NCBI RefSeq assembly: GCF_029867415.1 | Contig: NC_081186.1 | Span: 104,196,753 to 104,260,752, forward strand | Direction of reading: 5' to 3' | From: Vicia villosa | Taxonomy: Eukaryota > Streptophyta > Magnoliopsida > Fabales > Fabaceae | DNA length: 64,000 bases | Shown here: one piece after another, positions 35,916 through 47,444 of the stretch | Layout: each line of letters starts with the position of its first letter | How positions within the stretch are numbered: the stretch's first letter is position 1 | The notes under the pieces: generated by a model | Seen by the model: the letters and a program-made list of their open reading frames with translations, nothing else | Told to the model about the DNA's origin: nothing | The model's database searches: none | Translations under genes and position numbers: made by a program

Positions 35916-37700
35916 GACCAAAGGAATATTATAAACTGTCAAAAACAAATTAATACCTCATCATTTTCATTTGTCCCATACCCGCAGTCATCATAACACT
36001 TTGCAAACACAAAAGGAATGAGACAAAACACATGAAATTAAGAATTGGAGTAGTTAGTTAATTAGTACATTATTTTTTTGCTGTGCAGCCCAAATTGATT
36101 TAGAAATTATGATGGTGGCTAACACAAGAGTCAAGAAACTTTTTCTTTTTAATTTGTGCTTATTAATTCGTATTACACGTTTAGTTTAAACAATAATAGA
36201 TCGGGTTACTCAATTAAGTACTACTAGTCTTTTTCTATTAATTGATTTTTGTTGGTTTTCATTATTATATGGTTTATAATAAAATTAGAGATATTATAGG
36301 CGTAGATCTTGTTTTCTTTGCTAAAATCACATGCCTTTATATATATAAAACGACTCTACTATTGTCTTCATCACATGGTCATTAAATTTGAGATAGTTGT
36401 TAGTTAACTTAAACGATGGATTTTTCAATTAAACTAGTGACGCATTAAGGTTTTAATTTAAAATTCACGTGAAATGACCCTTAAACTCAAATAATTGTTT
36501 ATTTTTTGTACTGCATTTTAGTTTGTTTGTGTGGGGAGTCATTCATATTGCATTAAAAACAAACCATTTTTGGCATGAATATTCTGAACCATCTGTCCAT
36601 TGTGACAAAATTTGACTGAACTGAGTTGACCTCTCATTTTGTTGAGGTTTAGATAATATGTAGCAACATGGTATGGTAAGAAAAATGTAAATAAACTTCA
36701 ACCATTGTATAATAGTAAAACCATATGTGTTTTATGTACAAAGCAAATACTTAGACTTGCATTATTGAATTTCTATGACATTTTCTTTAATCAGAAGCTT
36801 TGATCATTTCATCCATTCGAAATTGTTGTGAAGTTGTTATCGACATTAGGAATAATACATAAATTTGAAATAATAGTATATAATTTAAAATATATATTTA
36901 TAATAAAATTAAAATATCTTGTGTATCCTAGATCATTGTGCGTGTGAGAATAATGATTATTGCTCCAAAACTTTTGTTTTGGTTAAAGTAATTCTAAAAC
37001 TTGGGTTCATAGTTTTCCCGAAAGGCTAGAGTTAATTGTGTTGACTTGAAATAGATGTCTTGATATTCAGGAGCATAACTTAATTTAAGGGATAACTTAT
37101 TCAATCATCTTGAGTATTTTCGAATGTTTGAGCTATCTTCAACATATATTTGGCTTCACTAGATATCGTTTGATATTAGAGTGTTGTCATCATTAAAACT
37201 AAGCGATTACTAGTTGACTTGCAACTTGATAACCATAAGACTCACTATATTGGATCATCTTAACTATACCTGCAAGTACTTAGATCTACATTCTCCTCCT
37301 TTTTGATAATTACAAAACATCTCTCAGGGAGGTGGTAAAAGAGAAAATAGATGGATAAATTTTGGAGTGGTTAAACACCCCCTCACATGAATAGAGAATG
37401 TTCTACTCCCCGTGAGAGTATAATTCTCCACCCTTAGGCAAAATAAAAAAAGGCAGGAAAAGATGCTAGAAATTTAATGTTAATATGTAAGCACATAATT
37501 CACATATACCAACCATGATTTAACAAAGGGCAAACAATACTTTTCTAAGAAATATATTGAAGTACAAAAAGCAAGAAAATGCATAAGTTTAAACATAATC
37601 AATTGCTATAGCTAAACATATAAGTGAAACTGCTCGTTAACATTAATATCACCATATCTGATTATGTATTTTCTTGATGTGTTCCTTTTGATGATAACCA
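35160..37700. other. No gene identified; (TA)n at 35872-35913
   Basis: AT-rich DNA with one dinucleotide microsatellite (35872-35913). Nothing coding, and no element termini recognised. Confidence 0.5.
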
Positions 37701-37789
37701 TGTTGTTCACCAAGTTCTGGATGGCCAAAGTGTTTTATTTAGATATTTCTAGAAAGATGTGTTGATGTTTGTATCTTTTTTTACAGGTG

Positions 37790-38520
37790 GATGGATTAAA
37801 TCATCTACTTTATCCATTGATTTGTTCCTCAACTCTCCTTAAAAGATATGAACTTTCATGAGGATGAGAGAGGAGTAGTTGATCTTGGAGTGGATTGGAT
37901 CCACTAGTTCTCCCATAGTGTCGACTTCAATAGTAGCTAGTATCTTGGTGATTAAGGCTCTATATGGTAATCCTACTGATCGATTATGCTTGCACTAGAT
38001 CATATGAAGAAGCATCCCATCAACCAAAATTGTTTGAAATATTTGGGTTAGTAGCCATAAAGAGACTACATCCTCTCTAATGATGACATCAAGATTATCT
38101 TGCTTCATGAGGAGTATCTGTGTGATCAAATTTAATGCCACATGAATCTTGGCCTTGAATTAGCTTGCTTTGATAGGAAGTTTCTTATCTTTCATAGGAT
38201 TTATGACAAAATATAAGATACTAGTAGAGTTTGAATCTTTTGAACATTATTGGCTCATCATAGATATATGATACTCCATAGAAGGCTAGTTCAAACATTA
38301 TGTCGAACTGATCTCTATGAATATCAATCTCTATTCCTTTTACAAATGTCTTTAAGGATAAATCTTCAAACTTCACGTTTAAGTATAACTCTCTTACAAG
38401 ATCCGAAAACACTCAATCTGGAATTTTGGTGAAGAATTCCCTTAGTAAACCCCAACATATGTTCTCATTCGATTTGAAATTAGAAAATTTTCTTCCATAA
38501 CAACATGTTGTAAGACCTTA
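37790..38520 (-). pseudogene. Possible retroelement coding relic
   Basis: The minus-strand frame 38412-38221 (VKFEDLSLKTFVKGIEIDI, then FELAFYGVSYIYDEP) continues in another frame with ILYFVINPMKDKKLPIKAS and later REDVVSLWLL. The pattern resembles the domain called putative plant transposon protein in many plant repeats. The match is by eye and weak. Confidence 0.35.
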
Positions 38521-39375
38521 TATAGTTAAACATTCCCTTACTTTCTTGACTTCTCGAGGATGATTCTTCCAAGAACAATATTTTTAAAGAATAACTTCCA
38601 ATGGGATCAGAACCAAAAATTTGGCCCAGAGAGGATCAGAACCAAAAATTTCCAATATATGCCTCATAATCAGTTATTTGATAAAGATTTTGCGCGTTCT
38701 CCATCAATGCTCTAATTTGATTTGCTTAGAGGCAAAGATACAATCTCTTTTCATTTGAAATTTTAAAGTCATAGAGCATTTAATAGTTTAGGCTAATCAA
38801 TTATTTGCCTTTTATTTTTGGTCTTTGGGTTGAGGTTTAGCTTTGGTAGATTGCTTTTGACTCCCCCTTTTCATTTAGATTGCACCTCTTTTGCTAAAAG
38901 TGCTTGAAACTCAATTAAATCATTAGTAATAATAATTTTAAATGATTGAGAAAATAATAAACCACTAATATAGAGTGTTAATTAAAATTTTCAACCTCTA
39001 AAAAGTATACGACCTTAAATCTCAAAAGTACTTGAGTAAAACTCCCTATTTTGAGGGAACGACATAACGTTGACATAAAACCTGCATTTTGAATTGTTTG
39101 ATACGATAGTTGGTTTAAACATTGAGATAGATAAATAAATTATATACTTATCTTATCAACCTACCAAGAGGTTAAATGGTCATCACAAATCATAAAAAAT
39201 ATTAAGAAGCATCCTCAATCAAAAATGTTTTCATCTCTTCCGTTGAAATACACCATCGATGAACATACATGGATCACAAGCATCAATATCATCAAACACC
39301 ATCAAAAACATATTTCATAATCAAAATTATACATGTTACTTTGCACACATTTATTTAATATGCCCTAAGTCTTCT

Positions 39376-40980
39376 TTAAAAGCTGCAAAGCATCAATGCA
39401 AAACAAACTAGATTTTCACCTATGGTACTACATTTATACCCTCTAAGAGGTCTAAGGTTACTACCTTTAGACCTTCTTAGTTTATCATAACATAAATCCT
39501 CTAAGTGACCAAACCTATCACAATAAAAGCATTTATAAATATGGAAATTTAATTTCTTCCTATTTAAGCCTTTATTATGTGATCTACTTGATGTAATATC
39601 TAATCTCATTTTATTCAAGGAATGCCTTTGATTTGATAAAATCAAATATAGGGTTATTTCCGCTTAATAAATTTAGCCTGGTTTTCAAGAAGATCTTTCA
39701 CTTCCTTTTTCATCGAGACACAAGTATCACATTTACTAGCTTGGTTTCTAAGATTAGCCATTTCATAACTTAGCGTTTCATTGTTATTCTCTAGAAACTC
39801 AATGTAGTCTTTAAGATATAAGTTACACTTTTCTATCTTATCATGCTCTTCGATTAACTTAGCGTTTAATTTAAATTATTTATTGTTTGATAAAGTCATT
39901 ACTTCAAAATATTCTTCATCAGAGACCTTCAGGAAAACATGTTCATCTTCTTCGTTGGATGAAGATTCTTCAAAGATTCTTCTTAAGGTTGATTCTTCAA
40001 AATTTGTCTTAGATGTTGATTCTTTAATAATATTGATTGTTGAGACTTCTTTCTCACTTTTTCTTCCAAATATTCCACTGGATGAAATTTCTTCTTCTTT
40101 ATATTCTCTTTTTGATGAATATTCTCCACTTGACATTAAATCTTCTAAGGACCGTTCATTCACCTAGATTGTTCTTTCAAAGGAAACTACTTGAGTTGAC
40201 TTTTCTTCTTCTTCAAAAGAGTTCTTTGATGAAGTTTATAGAGATTCTTCTAGATTTGAGCTCATACCAGCATCTTGTAACAATTGAATCAACTTATTAA
40301 TTTTCTCATTGATTTCATCCTTCTTAGATTTTTCCTAAAAAATATAAATATTCCTATCTCTTAATTTGAGGATTGGATTAGGTTTCCCATTCCAATTCTT
40401 AACTCTTAGATATTTGTTAGTGACAAAGTTCAAACATGGCTTCCAAGATTTCTTAGGTTGAACGCCATATGTGAAAGTAACATTCACATTCATCTAGATT
40501 TTCAACTTCTTCGCCGCATGTGTTCCCTATTGTTCGATACTTATATATAATCCATAGACCATTTTAAGAGTGTCTCGCATTTCCTTGGTGGAATTACATT
40601 TAAATGCACAAAGAAATTGATGTTCATTTAAAGACACAAATACAAGATTTTTTTTGCTTTAAAATCAATTTTGAACTTTCTCTTGTCTTCTACAGTCCAA
40701 AAGAAATTAGGTTTATCTACTACTTCACCATTAACATAATGGGTGAGGGTAAACATACCATTGATTATCGTTTCCTACAATTCAAGATTAATACTTTGAA
40801 TGAAAATTTAATACTAGTTTTCCACAGTTCAAACTTGTCCCAGTTGAATGGTGGAGGTGTGTTTAGGAAAGTCCTCTTGTTAAAAGAAGTGTTTGAAGTC
40901 ATCTTCCTCCTGAGACAATTAGTCTTTAAACAGTAGTTAGGTTTTGATTCCACTTGCTTGACATGTGACTCCATACACAT
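39376..40980 (-). pseudogene. Ty1-copia gag relic with zinc knuckle
   Basis: Minus strand. It begins near 40886 with NKRTFLNTPPPFNWDKFELW, matching the N-terminal region of plant copia Gag. A Ser/Glu-rich linker follows (40163-39876: EEEISSSGIFGRKSEKEV and similar). Then comes a CX2CX4HX4C zinc knuckle, CFYCDRFGHLEDLC (about 39535-39494). Several frameshifts and stops separate these parts. No LTR or pol that clearly belongs to it was found. Confidence 0.75.
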
Positions 40981-41577
40981 GAGGAGGGGTGAATTGTGGA
41001 GGTCTGAAAAACTTTGGTTTAAAAAAAATCATTTGCAAAACTCGAACCTACTGAGCTTTTAAACCAAGGTTTTACACAAGCTAACCACAAATTGAATTGA
41101 GATTTCTAGTGGTTTGTACTCAACTAAACACCACACCAAAAGGCAACAAAGTTTTTTTCTTACTCAAATACAATAAGCTTTGATTTCGTGATATAAATAT
41201 TTGAACCAAATTACAGACTTGAACATTCACACGATATCTATGGAGTTACGAGAGAAGGTTCAAGTAATGTCAATGGAATTGAGTGAGAGAAGTTGTAAAA
41301 GAAATTATGAATAATTTAGGATTTCACGTTTCAAAATTAAAAATAAATGTTGCACCACGTTAGTGTGAAAACCTCAACGTGGATCATTATTTGTCTGCTT
41401 CAGTGAAAAATATGCCTAAGTGTTCCTCCTTGCTAACTTTTGTTAGAGGAAGTTAATAAAAGGGACTAAAATAATGGACATAGAATTTTAAGAGTACTCT
41501 TATTCAAAAGAATTACTTTGAAAGACTAAAATTGAATTATGATATATTTATAGAAAATAAAAAGAGGAAAAGGGATA

Positions 41578-41732
41578 TGCACTTACAGTGTAAAATATTT
41601 TTACACTGTCAACCAATCACAACCATGCATCCAATTAAAACACAATTTTAATTTAAAAAAATTAATATGACATGACAAGTGTAAGGATTTTGATTGGATG
41701 TATGTGTAAAGTTTGTTTACACTGTCAGTGCA
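41578..41732. mobile_element. Small MITE (about 155 bp) with tgcactkacagtgtaaa termini
   Basis: The left end tgcacttacagtgtaaa and the right end tttacactgtcagtgca are inverted repeats with one mismatch or gap. A second inner pair (ccaatca / tgattgg) extends the symmetry. The target duplication is unclear, so the superfamily is not assigned. Confidence 0.65.
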
Positions 41733-42234
41733 CTACTTTTAAACTCAAATAAAAACTTATCTAACCTGAAAGATTATTTTAATTAAAAGTTATTATGAAA
41801 AAGTAAAACTAGTTAAAATTCTTGTACTAATAATAGATAAAACAAAATAAAAAAATCCACTTCGTAAGAAACAAATTTCTACATTGAATATTTTTTGGTT
41901 GTAATATATACTTGTGAGTTTCATTTGTAGTTTAGCCAATTTGCTAAGAATGCATTAAATTGCCAACTTGCACATAAATATTGTTGTGTACTAATTCATG
42001 CATGATGGGTCCAACCTAACACCACTACTGTCTATATCCGGGGCCCAACAATCAGTGAAGGCGAATGTCTCTTGGCCCTTTAGCAACTCTTTGTTAAAAG
42101 AACAAAACAACTAGTTAAACTCTGACGCATAAAAAACAATACTACTATTCACAACATGTTTATAATGTTTGTTTGTTTGATAAAATGTTAGTTTTTGCGG
42201 TCACTTTAAAACAATTCAGTTGATAGTTATGCAG

Positions 42235-42236
<2 letters not shown>

Positions 42237-42322
<86 letters not shown>
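42237..42322. repeat. (TA)n microsatellite
   Basis: About 85 bp of uninterrupted at dinucleotides. Confidence 0.95.
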
Positions 42323-42325
<3 letters not shown>

Positions 42326-43959
42326 AAATTGATAACTTATTTATGTTTATTGAGTAAAATTTCAGTGTATTTCGGTGATTTTTTTTTATTTAAAATTATG
42401 CATATTTGATATCACGGTAAATTATTGGGGTACAAAAATTATATAGTATAATTATTTTTTTTCAAAATCATAATAATTTCTACAAAGTTACTATGATATT
42501 ATGTGTAACTTATATAACATTATTGTAATTTCGATAAATCTATTGTAATATAAAAAATGCATTAAAAATAATTAATGATTATTTTAAAGAAAAATTGGAC
42601 AGCATATGATATGGTGGGGAAGAGCAATTGTGAATGTTTAATGAACAGAATATTAGGGAAAAGTGGCTGGATTGGATGTGGTAATACAATAATTGCATAG
42701 GTCATACTTATATAACCATATGAGCATCAATTATTTTTTAATGATTAAAGTTATTTTTGATCTCTTCAACTTCAAGCCATAATTTAAGTTTAAAATTAGA
42801 CATCACAATTATATGTGTAAATATTAACTTCATTTTCATATTAGAACAACTAGATTTTCAAATAATTACATTAGGAAAAAATTTAAAAATATTTGATTTT
42901 ATAGAGTTATCTGTAAAATCATGTTTATAAATAATTGTTAACAAGTAATTTCTTTATTTTATTATTTAATGATTTGGTGTTTTACTGTTTATTTCTGCAC
43001 ATGTGTAAAGGACACTAAAAAAAATTTTTTTGTCTTGCTACAAACACATGTTTGGTCTTTGTCTATCACTTCTTTTTTAAGGAGTGACCACCTTAACCCA
43101 ATCCAGTACTTTAGCTTTTCGAATTGAGATGTGATATATAGAAAAAGTAATACTAAAATAATTATGTTAGGTGGTGGTATCTTGGAAATTCGCTGGCTGT
43201 TTTAACCGCCACTAAAAGCTTGGAAGATCAACTAGTGGCAGTTTGAATGAAAGTGCTACTAGTATGTAAATTATAGTGACCGATATTTAGTGGTTGTAAT
43301 TGTTACCTTGATCCTAGAGAAATACTTGCATGGACACAAATCTAAATCTAATTTTTTAGGCACAACCAATAAAAATAGAGAGAATATAAATTTATTTAAA
43401 TTTTAATTTCGTATTTAATTGGCATCATGGGAGTGGTTGAGATAAAAGAGGAGAGAGACAATTTTATTTTTAATTTTTAATTAATAAAAAAAAAATATGA
43501 TTAGTTGTGTGTAAGTACAGGTGTTATGGTTGTGTCCATCTAAGTATTTACTAATTTGTGGTGGTTAGAACTATTGTTCAAAGGTTTTCCTATGGAGGTA
43601 GATTGGATTGCATTTGATAAGTGTACTAAGTCCAAACGAATTAGAAAGAAATTTGTCTTCTTGAAGAATTTTATTTCTTAATAAGTAATTTTTTTCAACA
43701 TATTTATTTAAATTTCTGTAAGAGGCCTCTTTAGAACTTAGGTCCACTAAGTAGATTAAATATTTAAAGTGTACTATGGTATTTCCAAATGTTATGAAAA
43801 ATCATAATGTTATTGTTAGTTTTTTTATAATTTTTTTCTTAATTAAATTAAAAGAGATGTAGGAGCGCAAGAATATTATGATTTTTCAATTAGATTGGGT
43901 GGCCCGAAGCAAGCCGTCTGTTACGGACTGGGTTCTCAACTCACAATTTGTATTACTTA

Positions 43960-44840
43960 TACAATGTGGCTCGTGAGGTAACTGTGTACCAATTATTTTT
44001 CATATTTATTATTGATGTGATATTACCCACTCATACTTGAATCCAACAATCTCTCCCCTAAGTGTGAGTCTTCCACATCTTGTAATATAATCAAACACAA
44101 GGTCCAATTTCTATTGTCCCGACTAAGCCCTAGTAGGCTATAATGCCACTTGTTAAAGAGTCATGGGTAGCATTGGGAGAAACAAAGAATTAATGTTTTA
44201 GGACTACAAGATATTGAGACACCACTATATCCCCATCCAAAATCTTATAGATTTATTTATATAGGTCATCTCTATTATATATTCAACATTTAATTTATTC
44301 ATAGTCTATGTAAGATTAACGAATCATACTTAAACCCAACAATATTCCTCACATGCATACTCCCCATATATTATAAAAGATTGAAAGAAAATATAGCTTC
44401 TGCTTCCTCACCAAACCAAACAAAAGGTCTATTACCACTTGTTTGAGTGTTTGGCAAAGCTGGTAGCAATAAAAGGCCAATGCTTATAAACAAGAGAGAG
44501 ATAACTTTTTCATCCAAAACCATAAGGCATTAGACATCTAGGTTATGTCTCTTGCATATCCAATATTTTTTTCATTCATATTCAATGTGAGATTTAACAA
44601 ATCACACTTAAACCAAAATTATTTCCCATATTTTGAGTCTTCCATATCCTATAATAGGATCCAACATAATATCCAACTAACCCCTCACCCACCTAGCAGA
44701 ACGAGGCTATAATAACTCTTGTTATGAAGTCTTGGGTTGTCAAAAAAAACCATTATCTAAATGCTCAGAGAGAGAGAGAGAGAGACCACTTCACCATCCA
44801 AAATCTTAGTGAATTAGGTATATAGGCTACCTATTGTTAT
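43960..44840. repeat. Three diverged direct repeats, about 290 bp each
   Basis: Three consecutive blocks carry, in the same order, a form of atacttaaacccaacaat, a gtgagtcttccacat stretch, a ctataatnnnacttgtt stretch and an aaaatctta closing part. They begin near 44025, 44325 and 44605. Copies differ by indels. A (GA)n run lies at 44766-44785. Non-coding. Confidence 0.55.
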
Positions 44841-44889
44841 ATAGTTTTGTGATTGACATTAATTTTGCTAAAATATGGTTCTTAACAGA

Positions 44890-45920
44890 TGTTGATCAAG
44901 ATGTTGAAACATCTTGACAAACTGTCATAACAGGTTCAACTATTATGTATTTTGGCAGATGTTGTGACATCCTACACCTGACAGTTTAGACTGGTTTTTA
45001 TCCTTGAAATATTTGATTGAAAAATATGAGAGTCTGGAATATTCAGATACTCATTACAGGCACAGGAAATCAAGGAGTGTATAAGACAAATGCATATTTG
45101 TTTTGGTTTTTAGAAAAAGAATATTTGAGATTTTTTTTTAGAAATCTAAGATTTGATTTGATTTGTTCCTATTTTTTGTGAATATCTTACATCTATTTCA
45201 GAAAGGATAAGATTGGATTTATTTCGGAGTCCAAGCCCATACTTCAAGAGTCTATAAATAAGGATACGGGAAACCTAGTTTTGCAAGCATTCACAAATAG
45301 AAATCGGTGTGCAAAATAAGGGTTGATGTTTTGGGAGTCCTTTAAGTTTTGTGTGTGTTCTACTTGTGTGTCACTCATGTATCTTATGATACATTGAGGT
45401 GGACTATGTGTTCTCACCCTTGAAGCTTTTAAGCAAAAGAGTTGAGTGCTGTTCTTGATTAAATCTTTTAAGTAAGATCAAGTATTGTTCTTAGTTGAAG
45501 CTTTGAAGCACGACTAAGTATTGTTTATTTGAAAGTGTAATCTTTCTATTTAGTTCCTCTGGTCACAAGGTGTGTGACTGTTTTATCACTATGGTGATTG
45601 GGAGCGGGATGTCGATTTCCCACATCTAGATGTTGATTTTTAGGTAGAAGTTGTATTGGGTAGTGATTAAGAGATAAGTTGTAAACTGGGAATGTTTAAG
45701 CTTTGAACTAGTACTACTAATAATGAATTTCCTTCCTGGCTTGGTAGCCCCCGGATTAGTTGTTATTGCATTGAACCGGGTTAACAATTCCCTGTGTTAT
45801 TTATCATTCTGCATTTAGTTTTCAGTTTTGATAATTGTGCTGTAAGTCCCCCGATGTTATAACATATATCTTGATATTGTGTGTTGTTAGGACATCTGTT
45901 GTGTAAATGCCAGAATTTCA
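44890..45920 (+). mobile_element. LTR of a SIRE/Maximus-type Ty1-copia element
   Basis: It is about 1.03 kb long, from TGTTGATCAAGATG to CAGAATTTCA, and is followed by ATTGGCATCAGAG, a slightly altered initiator tRNA-Met primer site. A TATA box (tataaata, 45253-45260) lies in the middle. Length and position before a SIRE-type gag fit. The left edge is approximate. Confidence 0.65.
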
Positions 45921-45959
45921 ATTGGCATCAGAGTAGACACCCTGTTTTGTTTATTGGGT

Positions 45960-46655
45960 GAGCTCAAGGGAAAATAATTTCTGGTACTTTGGATCATGAG
46001 AAAAGATTGTCATACACCATTGTATTTCTTGGAAGTTAATTTAAAATTATGTTGCAAAGACTTGAAAGAAAGGAAAGAGCTACAGTCAAAGACACTTCAT
46101 CTGATATCAGCAATCTCCAAGATAAAGGGATTAAGGGCAATGATTGTAAAGAACTTGAGCACATTAGAACAAAATGTAATGCATATCTCAAACCCAAGGG
46201 ATTGACTTCTTCGTGGTTAGATGATGAATCTTCTGAAGAAGAATCTTCTAAGACTCTGATTGCCTTAACAAGGAGATGAGATTCTAGAGAAGACTCCAGC
46301 AGTGAAGAAAATTGAGGAAGTTTACCATATAGGAGTAAAACAAAGAATGATCACAGCTAAGCTCTAGGCAGAGAAGGAAGAATATCTTGCTGGCAACTAC
46401 GAACTCCAAAGTAAAGTGACCTTATTAACATCTCAACTTGACAATGTAATAAAGGGTGTTAGGAGGTTGAATAATGGATCTAACATGTTGGATGATATTC
46501 TTCAAGATGTAAGAGGAGTAAGAAGACATGTTGGAATTGGGTTTAGCCATTAACTCTCGAAAAATAAAGAGAAAACCCTTGAGATAAATTTTGTTCCAAC
46601 TTAAATACAGGATGAAAGCAAGATGTCTGATCCGATGTCACAACATAAATATATT
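45960..46655 (+). pseudogene. SIRE/Maximus-type copia gag relic (C-terminal half)
   Basis: Follows the primer site. Recognisable pieces are DKGIKGNDCKELEHIRTKCN (a decayed zinc knuckle in which the first Cys of the pair is lost), LTSSWLDDESSEEES, and, in another frame, EKEEYLAGNYELQSKVTLL. VRRLNNGSNMLDDILQ and KMSDPMSQH follow. This order is characteristic of the SIRE lineage Gag C-terminus. The N-terminal half is missing, and stops and frameshifts are present. Confidence 0.75.
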
Positions 46656-46850
46656 TTTGGTTAATCCCCTGGGAGTGAAAAACCACAAACAGAACAGAAA
46701 CATGAACCATACAAATACTATCCTTGTGTCAGAATTGAAACTAGAATTTCACTTCCGATTTTGTATAAATTTGAACCATAAATATGTTTCCGGTTAATCC
46801 CATGGGAGTGAAAAACCAGAAACAGAACAGAAACATCAACTCATTCAAAA
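46640..46850. repeat. Direct repeat of a ttaatccc-gggagtgaaaaacc block
   Basis: The block with ggttaatcccctgggagtg and aaaaaccacaaacagaacag occurs at about 46659 and again at about 46791, some 130 bp apart. It lies at the left edge of the MULE relic and is probably part of its terminal region. Confidence 0.6.
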
Positions 46851-46964
46851 AATCTCGTGTATTCAAATATTGTATTTTGGTCAAACTATAAAAATGGATA
46901 TATTTCCACAGCATAATACATGAACAAAATGACATTTACAATAAAATGATACTTAACTACTTAA

Positions 46965-47395
46965 ATGAGCAAAAAAAATTGTCGTTGGTCATATCCACCG
47001 GTGGCACCCATTTTGACATTTCTCTATTTTTTTTCTATTTCAATTTTGTTCACCTTGTTGTATTCTTGCATCCTTTCAATGAATTGGTCCGGTCAAGTCT
47101 CAGATCAGATTGTAAAATGAATTGCCCACTCCGGTGATGTAGGTGGTAAAGGGAATCCTGGTTTCAAATACACTTGAACAAAATGTCGTGGATTTGAAAC
47201 CCACCCAACACATATGATACGATCATTGGGATTTGGTGTTGGAGCAGTGCGCAGAGGGAAAAAAGTCTCCGAGAAACCGTATCTTGTAAGATTAATACAC
47301 ATCCTCGCATACGCACTTAATATTAGATAACCCATATCAGGGAAACACATCCATTTATACTCCGGTGCAAATCCATTCACGCAAGGTACAAAAGC

Positions 47396-47444
<49 letters not shown>

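Larger units (their letters stand above)
41000..43950. other. Intergenic DNA with one small MITE and a (TA)n run
   Basis: Apart from the features listed separately, no gene or RNA was found. Around 43190-43300 the sequence ttaaccgccactaaaagc recalls a CACTA- or Mutator-like end without a partner. Confidence 0.45.
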
